Shown here: in pieces, positions 26,202 through 35,967 of the stretch
Numbering within the stretch: the first letter of the stretch is position 1
Layout of the letters: each line of letters starts with the position of its first letter
Origin: Pseudolabrys sp.
GTDB taxonomy: Bacteria; Pseudomonadota; Alphaproteobacteria; Rhizobiales; Xanthobacteraceae
Direction of reading: 5' to 3'
Length of the DNA: 64,000 nucleotides
Assembly: GCA_019689975.1 (NCBI GenBank)
Contig: JADGGK010000001.1
Span: 124,001 to 188,000, forward strand
Notes under the pieces: model-generated
What the model was told of the DNA's origin: nothing
Databases searched by the model: none
Seen by the model: only the letters and a program-made list of their open reading frames with translations
Made by a program: the position numbers and the translations under genes

Positions 26202-26798
26202 TCAACATCCGCGGTACACCCAGACACGCGCGGGGGGCAAATTGAGCCAGATCAGTTCGGAGGCCTGCGCGGTGATGCCGAACAGCGCCTTGGGGATGGG
26301 CGGCACCATGGCGTAGGTGAATTGCACGAACGGCGCGCCCGGCTTCAGCAGGGCCATGGCCTCGGAGATGAGGCGCAATCGCGCCCGCAGCGGTTTGGTC
26401 AGCAGCGGCAGACTTGAAACGACCGCGGCCACGGGGCTGCGTATATGCGCCGCAAGAACCCGGCGCAGCCGATAGGCGTCATCCTGCACCACCGTCGCCG
26501 CCGGATAGCGCGCGCGCAACAGGCGGCAGAAATCGGGATTGAATTCGACCAGGATCAGTCGCGATGGATCGATGCCGCGTTTGACCAACGCTTCGGTGAC
26601 CGGACCGGTACCGGGTCCGAGTTCGACCACCGGGCCCTCCGCATGCGGATCCACGTAGCGCGCCATCGCGGCGGCCAGCGCCTTGCCGGACGGCATCACC
26701 GCCCCGGTCGAAATCGGCTTTTCGATCCATGTCCGGATGAACTGCATCTCGTCATCGAGACGCAAGGATTTCTTGTGAGCGAAGGAAGACGAGGACAT
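26202..26798 (-). CDS. PmtA-like phospholipid N-methyltransferase
   Basis: A 198-residue class I SAM-dependent methyltransferase. Motif I is VVELGPGTGPVTEALVKRG, motif II is ILVEFNPDFCRLLRARYP, and motif IV is AAVVSSLPLLTKPLR. The LGPGTG and SSLPLL motifs and the RTWIEKPISTGAVMPSGK N-terminus match the Agrobacterium/Rhodobacter phosphatidylethanolamine methyltransferase group that makes phosphatidylcholine. Some relatives are mis-annotated as rRNA methyltransferases. It would act at the inner face of the cytoplasmic membrane. Activity on PE is inferred from family. Confidence 0.75.
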   Translation of the reverse strand: MSSSSFAHKKSLRLDDEMQFIRTWIEKPISTGAVMPSGKALAAAMARYVDPHAEGPVVELGPGTGPVTEALVKRGIDPSRLILVEFNPDFCRLLRARYPAATVVQDDAYRLRRVLAAHIRSPVAAVVSSLPLLTKPLRARLRLISEAMALLKPGAPFVQFTYAMVPPIPKALFGITAQASELIWLNLPPARVWVYRGC

Positions 26799-26892
26799 TG
26801 GCGCGGGTCACGCGTAACCGGCGGGCGGGGCCGCTTCTGCACGCTAGGCTGGTCGACGGATATACGGCACCGCCGACGGGGTCACAAGATGG

Positions 26893-28041
26893 TCAGCCGC
26901 CGCCACCGTCCCGGTTCCCCAGTCCATCGAGAAACTCCTTGACCCGGCTGAAGAATCCAGCCGCCTCCGGCTGCGTCTCGGCGGAGGAAAGCTTCTCGAA
27001 CTCGGCCAGGAGTTCGCGCTGACGTCGGGTAAGGTTCTGCGGCGTCTCCACCGTCACCTGGACGTACATGTCGCCGGTTTGCTTGCTGCGCAGCACCGGC
27101 ATGCCCTTCCCCGCCAGGCGAAAACGGCGACCGGTCTGCGTGCCGGCAGGAATCTTGACGCGCGCCTTGCCGCCGTCGATCGAGGGCACCTCGATCTCGC
27201 CGCCGAGCGCGGCCGTCACCATGGAGACGGGCACGCGGCAATGCAGGTCGGCGCCGTCGCGCTGGAAGAATTCGTGTGGCGCCACGGTGAGGAAAATATA
27301 GAGGTCGCCCGGAGGCCCGCCGCGCAGGCCGGCTTCGCCTTCGCCGGCCAGACGGATGCGCGTGCCGTCCTCCACGCCCGGGGGGATATTGACCGAGAGG
27401 GTGCGCTCGCGCGTGACACGGCCGGCACCCGCACAATTCGGGCATGGATTGTCGATCACCTGCCCGCGCCCCTGGCACATCGGGCAGGTCCGTTCCAGGG
27501 TGAAGAAACCCTGGGCGTGACGGACGCGACCTGCGCCGCCGCAGGTCGCGCAGACCTTCGGTCGCGTGCCGGATTTCGCCCCGGTGCCTGAACAGGATTC
27601 GCATGTCACCAGGGTCGGGATGCGGATCTGCGCGGTCTTGCCGTGGTAGGCCTCTTCGAGGTCGATTTCCATGTTGTAGCGCAGATCGGAGCCGCGCTCG
27701 CGCCCGGAGCCGCGGCCGCGCCCGCTGCCCATTCCGAAAATGCCTTCGAAAATGTCGGCGAATGCCGAACCGAAGTCGGCGCCGAAGCCGTGCTGGGCCC
27801 CGCCCATGCCGCCGTGCTCGAACGCTGCGTGCCCGAATCGATCATAGGCGGCGCGTTTTTCGGCGTCCTTGAGGACGTCGTAGGCCTCGTTGATCTCCTT
27901 GAACCGGTGCTCGCATTCCTTGTCGCCCGGATTGCGATCCGGGTGGTGTTTCATCGCGAGCTTGCGGAACGCGGCCTTGAGCTCGGCTTCGGAGCAATCG
28001 CGCGAGACACCCAGTACCTCGTAGTAGTCGCGCTTCGCCAT
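26893..28041 (-). CDS. dnaJ: Chaperone DnaJ
   Basis: Hsp40 co-chaperone that delivers substrates to DnaK and stimulates its ATPase. The 382-residue protein has the J-domain ([18 protein letters not shown] at [11 protein letters not shown]) and a Gly/Phe-rich linker ([18 protein letters not shown]). Four zinc-finger repeats follow ([32 protein letters not shown]), then the C-terminal substrate-binding domain. The ATG at 28041 removes 11 spurious upstream codons. It follows dnaK with a 157-nt gap holding a palindromic repeat, which may lower its expression relative to DnaK. Confidence 0.98.
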   Translation of the reverse strand: MAKRDYYEVLGVSRDCSEAELKAAFRKLAMKHHPDRNPGDKECEHRFKEINEAYDVLKDAEKRAAYDRFGHAAFEHGGMGGAQHGFGADFGSAFADIFEGIFGMGSGRGRGSGRERGSDLRYNMEIDLEEAYHGKTAQIRIPTLVTCESCSGTGAKSGTRPKVCATCGGAGRVRHAQGFFTLERTCPMCQGRGQVIDNPCPNCAGAGRVTRERTLSVNIPPGVEDGTRIRLAGEGEAGLRGGPPGDLYIFLTVAPHEFFQRDGADLHCRVPVSMVTAALGGEIEVPSIDGGKARVKIPAGTQTGRRFRLAGKGMPVLRSKQTGDMYVQVTVETPQNLTRRQRELLAEFEKLSSAETQPEAAGFFSRVKEFLDGLGNRDGGGG

Positions 28042-28070
28042 GCGGCCTCGATCCCAATGCCTCCACAAGG

Positions 28071-28144
28071 CCATGGCCGGGCTTGCGCCCGGCCATCCAT
28101 CACCTTGCGACGGAACGACGGACCCCCGACGCGGAGCCGGGGGT
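28071..28144. repeat. Composite palindromic repeat between dnaK and dnaJ
   Basis: The first hairpin is ATGGCCGGGC-TTGC-GCCCGGCCAT, a perfect 10-bp stem (28073-28082/28087-28096). The second is ACCCCCG...CGGGGGT with 9-nt loop (28122-28128/28138-28144). The first closely resembles the CATGGCCGGGCTTG...CCCGGCCATCCA repeats scattered in genomes of Bradyrhizobium and Rhodopseudomonas relatives. Lying inside an operon, it could stabilise the dnaK message or partly terminate transcription. Confidence 0.65.
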
Positions 28145-28198
28145 GACGCTTGCCTGCCGGCTGTGCCGCCTTATCCGCATGAGCCGGCACCCGAGTGG

Positions 28199-30118
<1,920 letters not shown>

Positions 30119-30433
30119 GGTTATTCCTCTCTCGTTACGGCAAGCCGGACGGGCCTTTCAGCGCCCGCTAGGGTACGTCAGCGGATCAGCCGCGGACCCC
30201 CTCGGTCCAGCCCCCTCGGTAGGCTTCGTGCCACGTTGTTGCGCGGCACACTGGCTCATATAGGAGGGGCCCCCGCCCCTGCAAGCCGTAAGCAGCCGGT
30301 GCCATGGGCTTTTCGGCTCCGCCCAACGCATCGCAGCCGGCGGACCGAGAACCCATTTGCCGAACCGGCGCCGCCGGGGTTTCTATGGCGGGCACAGGCG
30401 TGGCGCGGGGCTGGAACGCACGAGGAGATCCCC
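30119..30433. other. dnaK/nicotinamidase divergent region (315 bases)
   Basis: Contains the dnaK heat-shock promoter (30258-30285). The predicted 5' leader of dnaK, about 130 nt, includes a direct repeat of ACCGAGGGGG and a CGGGC...GCCCG hairpin just before the ribosome-binding site. On the other side it holds the leader of the nicotinamidase gene with GAGGAG at 30422-30427. No gene is recognised inside it. Confidence 0.6.
30258..30285 (-). promoter_or_regulatory. Sigma-32 (RpoH) heat-shock promoter of dnaK
   Basis: On the minus strand CTTG (30282-30285) is followed after 17 bases by CCTATAT (30258-30264) and then GAG. This fits the alphaproteobacterial heat-shock consensus CTTG-N17/18-CYTATNTNNG at every defined position. 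Transcription would start about 130 nt before the dnaK ATG. Confidence 0.8.
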
Positions 30434-31165
30434 ATGGCTGGACCGCAACGGCATAACCATGCGGCCGTCCCGGCCGCTGCCGCCTCGAGCCAGACGTCTG
30501 CCGGTCGGCCCGAGACCGCGCGCCATCGGCAAAAACTGGCACCGGGCGCCTCGAGCGCGCTGATCGTCGTCGACGTTCAGAACAGTTTCCTTCCCGGCGG
30601 CAGCCTCGCCGTCAAGGACGGCGACGAGGTCGTTCCGGTCATCAACAGGATGGCGGCGCATTTCGAAAACGTCGTGCTGACACAGGATTGGCATCCGGCC
30701 GGACACATCTCGTTCGCCTCGAGTCATCCGGGCAAGAAACCTTTCGACGTGGTGCAACTCGACTACGGTATGCAGGTCCTGTGGCCCGATCATTGCGTGC
30801 AGGGCACCTCCGGCGCCGCGCTCGCCGAAGGACTCGACGTTCCCCATGCCCAATTGGTCATTCGCAAGGGGTTTCATGCCCGTATCGACAGCTACTCCGC
30901 GTTCCGGGAGGCGGACAAGAAAACCCGCACCGGCCTCGCGAGCTATTTCAAGGAACGAGGGATCGACACGGTCTTCATCGCCGGGTTGGCGACCGATTTC
31001 TGCGTGGCCTGGACCGCGATCGACGCTTGCGAGGCCGGCTTCACGGCCTATGTGGTGGAAGACGCCTGTCGTGGTATCGATGTCGACGGCTCGCTCGGCA
31101 AGGCCTGGACCGAAATGATCGGAGTCGGCGTTCGACGCATTCAAACCGACGATCTGGCACCGTGA
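30434..31165 (+). CDS. pncA: Nicotinamidase (PncA-type) with N-terminal extension
   Basis: Hydrolyses nicotinamide to nicotinate in NAD salvage. The 243-residue protein has the isochorismatase-like fold with all key residues: catalytic Asp47 (IVVDVQNSF), Lys145 (VIRKGFHARIDSYSAF) and Cys190 (AGLATDFCVAWTA). The metal ligands are Asp85, His87 and His91 in DWHPAGHISF, and WPDHCVQGTSGA is the usual loop. About 38 residues before the fold are Ala/Gln/Arg-rich and not part of known PncA. The ATG chosen has GAGGAG upstream; no internal ATG before the fold is available. Some members act on other amides. Confidence 0.88.
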   Translation: MAGPQRHNHAAVPAAAASSQTSAGRPETARHRQKLAPGASSALIVVDVQNSFLPGGSLAVKDGDEVVPVINRMAAHFENVVLTQDWHPAGHISFASSHPGKKPFDVVQLDYGMQVLWPDHCVQGTSGAALAEGLDVPHAQLVIRKGFHARIDSYSAFREADKKTRTGLASYFKERGIDTVFIAGLATDFCVAWTAIDACEAGFTAYVVEDACRGIDVDGSLGKAWTEMIGVGVRRIQTDDLAP

Positions 31166-31238
31166 CCAGAGAATGCCCATGCGTCGCTCGTCTCGTGCTC
31201 CGGATGCGCGGCGACGCGCCGCCGGCGAAGGAGCCCTG

Positions 31239-32189
31239 ATGGCATATCGGCTGATCACGCTCGTTCTCGCGGCGCTTGTTTGCGCAGCCGCGCCGGAGCG
31301 CGCGGCGGCGGCCGGGCCGGTCTATCCGCCCGGTTTGCGCGTCGGGCTCGAGCCGCCCGCCGGTCTCGTCGTCAGCCGGCGTTTTCCCGGGTTCGAGGAT
31401 GCCGAGCGCCAGGTCACCGTGACGATTCTCGATCTGCCGGCGGTGGCATATGACCGTTTGTCGCGCGCTGCCTTCGCGCCCGCGGAACAGCAGGGGATGA
31501 AGGACGTCAAGCGCGAAACCTTCCCCTTCGCTGGCGGCATCGGCGTGCTGGTGAGCGGAACGGTGGAAACGGGCGCGACGCGCCTCCATCGATGGTTTCT
31601 CGTCGCCGGCGCCTCGCCGGGCGAAGCACTCGATCTCGCCATGCTCGTGCGCGTGGAAGTGCCGGATGCCGCGCTCGGGACCTATGACGATGCGGTGGTG
31701 CGCCGGATGCTGGCGAGCATAAGCTTCCGCCGGGTGCCGACCGAGGAATTGCTCGGCCTGCTGCCGTTTCGACTGACCGACCTCGCCGGATTTCGCGTGA
31801 TGCGCGTGGTTCCGGACGGGGTCGTCGTCATCGACGGCCCGGCCAATGACATGGCCAAGCAACCCTATGCCGTGATCTCGGCGGGACGGGGGGCACCGGA
31901 CAATGCCGACGACCGCGCCCGCTTTGCCCGCGATCTCTTGGTCACGGCGCCGCTGCGCGATCTCGAGCTCACATCGGCCGAGCCGATGCGCATCGGCGGC
32001 TGGCCGGGCAATGAGATCAGGGCGCAGGCGAGCGGTCTCAACGGCGAACAGGTCAAACTGGTGCAGTGGTTGCGTTTCGGCGGCGTCGGCGGCGGATTCC
32101 TGCGCATCGTGGCCGTCGCCGGAAGCAAGCAGTGGGATGCTGTGTTCGATCGCTTCCGGGCTCTGCGCGACGGCGTGAGCCTGCGCTGA
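31239..32189 (+). CDS. Exported protein of unknown function
   Basis: Not recognised as a characterised family. The 316-residue product begins with a signal peptide (MAYRLITLVLAALVCAAAP, cleavage near ERAAAAG), so it is probably periplasmic. The rest is soluble with two similar halves. Each seems to hold a beta-rich module ending in a short phrase (VRRMLASISFRRV near the middle, FDRFRALRDGVSLR at the end), which looks like the end of a PsbP- or DUF1795-type domain; this is a guess. AAGGAG before the ATG fixes the start. It follows the nicotinamidase gene after 73 nt and abuts the convergent porin gene with no gap. Confidence 0.65.
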   Translation: MAYRLITLVLAALVCAAAPERAAAAGPVYPPGLRVGLEPPAGLVVSRRFPGFEDAERQVTVTILDLPAVAYDRLSRAAFAPAEQQGMKDVKRETFPFAGGIGVLVSGTVETGATRLHRWFLVAGASPGEALDLAMLVRVEVPDAALGTYDDAVVRRMLASISFRRVPTEELLGLLPFRLTDLAGFRVMRVVPDGVVVIDGPANDMAKQPYAVISAGRGAPDNADDRARFARDLLVTAPLRDLELTSAEPMRIGGWPGNEIRAQASGLNGEQVKLVQWLRFGGVGGGFLRIVAVAGSKQWDAVFDRFRALRDGVSLR

Positions 32190-33581
32190 TCAGAATTTCA
32201 CGATGCTGCGGATGCCGGCGATGAATGCGTCGCCGACCGCGGCGGCGGGGTTGTTGGGATCGGGCACATGGCCGCCGGGGTGAACGATGTACTGGATGTC
32301 CGGCTGCACGATCCACCACGGCGCCAGCTGCGCCTGATAGCTGAGCTCGAACAGCAATTCATAGTCGCGGATCGGGTATGGCGGCGCGGCGAGCGCGATG
32401 TCGCGGTCGAGGGCGGCGGCGGCGGGGCTGATCCTGCCGTAGGCCACGCCGAAGGTCAGCACGTCGTTGGCGCGGCCGGGCAGCAGGCCTTTGAATCCGG
32501 CTCCGCCGTCGACGTAGAACGACAGCAGGTTGCGATCCGAGGGCGAGGCGCCGCCGCGAAGGAAAAGGTTGAGACTTGCCGCCTCGCCGCGCCAGACCAT
32601 CTGATCGGCCACGCCATACAGGCCCCAATTGCCGCGGTGATCGAGCGCGGCGACGGCGGCGGGATCGGCCAGCGAGACCGCTGCGCCCGAACTGTTCAAA
32701 CCGAAATGCTGATCGGCAAAGTCGGCGGTCGCATACCAGACACCGAGCTTGTAGACGCCCGCAAGGCCCTTTGCATCCTTGCCTTGATTGATCGCGTATT
32801 GGGCTTCCCCCATCCAGAGCGACCCGCCCGTGAAACTGAACGTCGTGCCGTGCTTGTTGCATTGTTGCGGAACGTCATGGCAGTCCGATCCGGCCGGGTC
32901 GCCGGAAAACACAGCGGCAAGCAGCGTCAGGTCGTCGGCGGCATTGACTTTGAGCCGCGCGCCGGGCGTGGCGAGCGGATAGGCGGGGCCGCCGCTCGTC
33001 ATGTTGGCGGCAAGGATGGCCGCCCATCCGAAGGTGCCGTTGATCAAGCCGCCCGCCGTGGGGCTGACGATGAACTCGTCGTCGCCGGCAAGCTGGCCGA
33101 TGCGCAGCGACATGCGATCGTTGACGCTCTGCTCAAACCAGGCGGTGAACAGACGCGTCGTCGGCACCGCATCGATATTGCTCGGATCAAAAATGCTACC
33201 GATATTGTCGGCGGCATTGCGACCGCCATTGTGGATCTGAAAGACGGTGACATGCGTCGTTGCGCCCTTCCAGCCGATCAGCTTTTCGAGGTCTGTGTCG
33301 ACTGAGAATTCCAGCCGTCCCTCGTAGCTCGCGCGCCGATTGATGCCGCCGGACAGGACGGCATGCGTTTCGCCGATGTAGTTGAGCGTGACGTCGACGC
33401 CGCTGTCTTTCAGCGCCGTGCGCGCGCCACCCCAATCGCCCGTCAGCGTGTCCTGCTCCCAGATCGAGGCCACCGGCCTGGTCTGCTCGGCTGCCTGCAC
33501 GGCCGCGGGGCCGAGCGCCATTGCCGCCGCCGCAAGCATCGCCAAGGCGTGACGTTGGTGTCTGTCGGCCCCCGTTTGCAT
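32190..33581 (-). CDS. Carbohydrate-selective porin, OprB family
   Basis: Predicted outer-membrane beta-barrel of 463 residues. The N-terminal signal peptide (ALAMLAAAAMALGPAAVQAA) is followed by the OprB opening WEQDTLTGDWGGARTALKDS, many amphipathic strands and the terminal motif DAFIAGIRSIVKF ending in Phe, as expected for barrel assembly. OprB proteins pass sugars, but those encoded with imelysin and di-heme peroxidase genes, as here, may serve another solute. It is last in the imelysin-peroxidase-porin series, 50 nt after the peroxidase. GAGG lies before the ATG. The stop codon abuts that of the convergent upstream gene. Confidence 0.88.
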   Translation of the reverse strand: MQTGADRHQRHALAMLAAAAMALGPAAVQAAEQTRPVASIWEQDTLTGDWGGARTALKDSGVDVTLNYIGETHAVLSGGINRRASYEGRLEFSVDTDLEKLIGWKGATTHVTVFQIHNGGRNAADNIGSIFDPSNIDAVPTTRLFTAWFEQSVNDRMSLRIGQLAGDDEFIVSPTAGGLINGTFGWAAILAANMTSGGPAYPLATPGARLKVNAADDLTLLAAVFSGDPAGSDCHDVPQQCNKHGTTFSFTGGSLWMGEAQYAINQGKDAKGLAGVYKLGVWYATADFADQHFGLNSSGAAVSLADPAAVAALDHRGNWGLYGVADQMVWRGEAASLNLFLRGGASPSDRNLLSFYVDGGAGFKGLLPGRANDVLTFGVAYGRISPAAAALDRDIALAAPPYPIRDYELLFELSYQAQLAPWWIVQPDIQYIVHPGGHVPDPNNPAAAVGDAFIAGIRSIVKF

Positions 33582-33631
33582 GATCGCCCTCGCCGTCGAA
33601 AAATGGTGCAATACCGAGCTGTTCTCGGAAC

Positions 33632-35005
33632 CTATTTGGCCAGCTCCGCGAGCCGCCGGATGGCAGCAAAATGCGCCGCGCGGATCGCCGGATTGTAGAG
33701 CGACCAGGGCTCGGCCTGTTTGAGGTCCGCCGCCGCCGAGGCCACGTGTTGCCGGTAATCGGCAAAGGCCTGCGCCGCGGCGGCGAAATCCTCTGCGGCC
33801 GCCGCCATCGCCACCCGCCGGAGCGCCAATACGGCGCCGCGCGCCGCCTCGCGCGCGCGCAGACGTTCGGAAAGTCCTCCGTTGACGCTGGTATCGCCGC
33901 GGCCGGGAAAATTCTCGCCGAGCTCGCGCCACTCGTTGCCCACGGCATCCACCGTGAGCGCGACGATCTCGCGGTTGTGCTCCGGGATTGCGATATCGAG
34001 CACGCTTACGAACGCGGCGATTTCATCGAGTGTACTCTGCACGGTATTGCGCACGACTGGCTCGGCCGCGTCCCCGACGGCCTCGAGATAGGCGACGAGG
34101 TCGCGTTGCTGATCGGCGTCGAGTCCGAGATCGAAATGCCGGTCGAAATAGGCGACGACCTGCGCATAGCTATCGAAGCGGCCGTCATGGAAATAAGGCG
34201 CATTGAAATTGGCGTTGACCAGCGTGGGCGTCTTGAACCGCCCGCCGCTGCCCACGTCGTGCGTCTGATGATCGACGAAGGCGCCGGTGGGACGATGGCA
34301 GCTCGCGCAGCTCATGGCCGGATCGTGCCGGAACGGCGCGGCGAACAGCGCCTCCCCCCGACGCGCGGCGGCGGACGCCTGGGCGGTCAACCGGCCGTCC
34401 GCGCCGAGCTTCGGATTGGGCAGGAAGGAAATTTCCTGGATATAGGTCACCAGCGCGTCGAGGATTTCGCCCGAAGGCTCAGGACCCGCGAATTCGTTGA
34501 CGATCACGTTGCGCACGAAATCGCGCAGCGACGCGAAACGGCCGTCATGGCCGTAGGGTGCGAGGTAACGCGCGCCGCGCAAGCTCGGCGGTGTTACCGC
34601 GTCGAGCACCCCGTTGTCGGATTTCGGATTGAACAGTTTGTTCGTCGTATCGAACGTGCCCGGCCTCGTCGATAGACCGGGGACATAGAGCCGCGGATTA
34701 TTGTGGCCTTGCTGGTGACAGGTATTGCAGCTGATGCCGGCCTGACGTGCCAGGCCGCCGAGGATCTCCGGCGAAGAGAACAGGAGATCGCCGAGATTGA
34801 GAAGATAAGACCGCTTGCCGCCGGCGAGTTCCGAGGCGAACAGCTCGTTCGGCTGATCGAGCGCCTCCTCGTTGAGCTCCGTGCCTTCCGGAAGCACGGA
34901 GCCCTTGCCGAGGATAGGCGCAGCTCCCGTCGTGCCGGCACCGAGCACGGCGGCGATGCTGGCCGCGACAAAAGCCGCCGGCAGGAGGCCGCGCATCGCG
35001 CTCAC
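33632..35005 (-). CDS. Di-heme cytochrome c peroxidase family protein with extra C-terminal domain
   Basis: Exported c-type cytochrome of 457 residues with a signal peptide (PAAFVAASIAAVLGAG). Heme-attachment motifs are CNTCH (93-97) and CASCH (233-237), each followed by a family motif HDGRF (YGHDGRFASLRDFV, YFHDGRFDSYAQVV). It belongs to the CcpA/MauG superfamily. From about residue 325 to the end there is an extra, mostly helical region not present in ordinary cytochrome c peroxidases. The start is GTG in the overlap GTGA with the imelysin stop; ATG 34996 is an alternative. Probably reduces peroxide or oxidises a metal or protein partner in the periplasm. Confidence 0.85.
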   Translation of the reverse strand: MSAMRGLLPAAFVAASIAAVLGAGTTGAAPILGKGSVLPEGTELNEEALDQPNELFASELAGGKRSYLLNLGDLLFSSPEILGGLARQAGISCNTCHQQGHNNPRLYVPGLSTRPGTFDTTNKLFNPKSDNGVLDAVTPPSLRGARYLAPYGHDGRFASLRDFVRNVIVNEFAGPEPSGEILDALVTYIQEISFLPNPKLGADGRLTAQASAAARRGEALFAAPFRHDPAMSCASCHRPTGAFVDHQTHDVGSGGRFKTPTLVNANFNAPYFHDGRFDSYAQVVAYFDRHFDLGLDADQQRDLVAYLEAVGDAAEPVVRNTVQSTLDEIAAFVSVLDIAIPEHNREIVALTVDAVGNEWRELGENFPGRGDTSVNGGLSERLRAREAARGAVLALRRVAMAAAAEDFAAAAQAFADYRQHVASAAADLKQAEPWSLYNPAIRAAHFAAIRRLAELAK

Positions 35006-35796
35006 CCGCGGATCGCGGGCTTTTTCAGCCCGAGCCTGGGCGCGGCGTTCTGCAGAAGAACCGCCAATTCCTCGGCCGCCTTGCGCAATGCGGGCTGATC
35101 GAGCTGTTTGATGTCGGCGATCTTGACCAGCCGTTCGACCTCTTCAATCTTGGCATGGATTGCGGCAGCGAGCTTGGCGTCACGCGCCTTGAGTGCATCC
35201 GCAAAGGCCAGCGTATAGACGGCCTCGAGACCTTCGACGTTTTCCTGCATATCGACGAGCGACGTGCCGGCATAGGGAGATTCGCCGCCCTTCGATTTGT
35301 TTTCGCCGAGTTCGTAGGCGAGCTTGGTCGCCCCGTTGAGTAGACCCTGCGGCCTGAAGCGGAAATTCGGCGCGGCGAGCCGACGGCTGAATTCGCCGAG
35401 ATCGGCGACGAGCTTGTCAGTGGGTGCCTTGACCTCATCGAGCTTGCCGGCGAAGAGCGGCGCCTCGATGGCGTGGTAACCCTGCTTGGCGTCGGGCCAA
35501 GCGTCGATCGCCTCGTCGAGTTCGGGGAAGAATTCCCCGGTGATCGGCTCGACCGCTTCCCATCCCTTGCGCGACTTGATCCACGCGGCCTGGGCGGCCT
35601 TGGCGTCGCCGCCCTTCACTGCCGCCTGCAATTCCCTGGCGCCCGCAAGGGCAAGCCCGATGCGTTCGGCGGCAAAGGGTTTGTAGGCCTTGGCGCCGGC
35701 CGCAAGCATGTCCGCGGCTTCGATCCGCGATCCGACAATGGCAATGACGGCGGCGACGGCGAGGGAGGAAAGAGTGCTGGATCTGTGCATGGCCAT
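35002..35796 (-). CDS. Imelysin / EfeO-like (M75) periplasmic protein
   Basis: A 264-residue exported protein with signal peptide (STLSSLAVAAVIAIVGSRIEA) and the imelysin-like metal motif GxHxxE in KQGYHAIEAPLFAGKL (about residues 106-111). Helical repeats are typical of the EfeO/IrpA group (AWIKSRKGWEAVEPITGEFF). Relatives bind iron in periplasmic iron uptake; peptidase activity is doubtful for the family. First gene of a three-gene operon with a di-heme peroxidase and an OprB porin, behind a palindromic operator. ATG at 35796 or 35790 could start it; GTG 35802 is less likely. Confidence 0.85.
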   Translation of the reverse strand: MAMHRSSTLSSLAVAAVIAIVGSRIEAADMLAAGAKAYKPFAAERIGLALAGARELQAAVKGGDAKAAQAAWIKSRKGWEAVEPITGEFFPELDEAIDAWPDAKQGYHAIEAPLFAGKLDEVKAPTDKLVADLGEFSRRLAAPNFRFRPQGLLNGATKLAYELGENKSKGGESPYAGTSLVDMQENVEGLEAVYTLAFADALKARDAKLAAAIHAKIEEVERLVKIADIKQLDQPALRKAAEELAVLLQNAAPRLGLKKPAIRG

Positions 35797-35861
35797 CCCC
35801 ACGACGGAATGTGGCCGCAGGAATGACCGGGAAGCACCGCCCCGTCAATGAAAAAATGATG

Positions 35862-35889
35862 TTAGATCAATAGGTTATAATTGGTCTAA
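35862..35889 (-). promoter_or_regulatory. Inverted-repeat operator upstream of the imelysin operon
   Basis: TTAGATCAAT (35862-35871) and ATTGGTCTAA (35880-35889) are inverted with one mismatch around an 8-bp AT-rich centre (AGGTTATA). The whole sits in the most AT-rich stretch of this region, 66 nt before the first gene. The length and AT-rich arms fit a dimeric repressor such as an iron-responsive Fur/Irr- or TetR-type protein, but it does not match a standard Fur or Irr box. Confidence 0.55.
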
Positions 35890-35967
35890 TGTAAGGGTGA
35901 TCGATTTCGAATCATTGCAATGAAAGTCATCGGCCCAAGCGGCTGGACGGCCTCATGTCGCCGCCGG

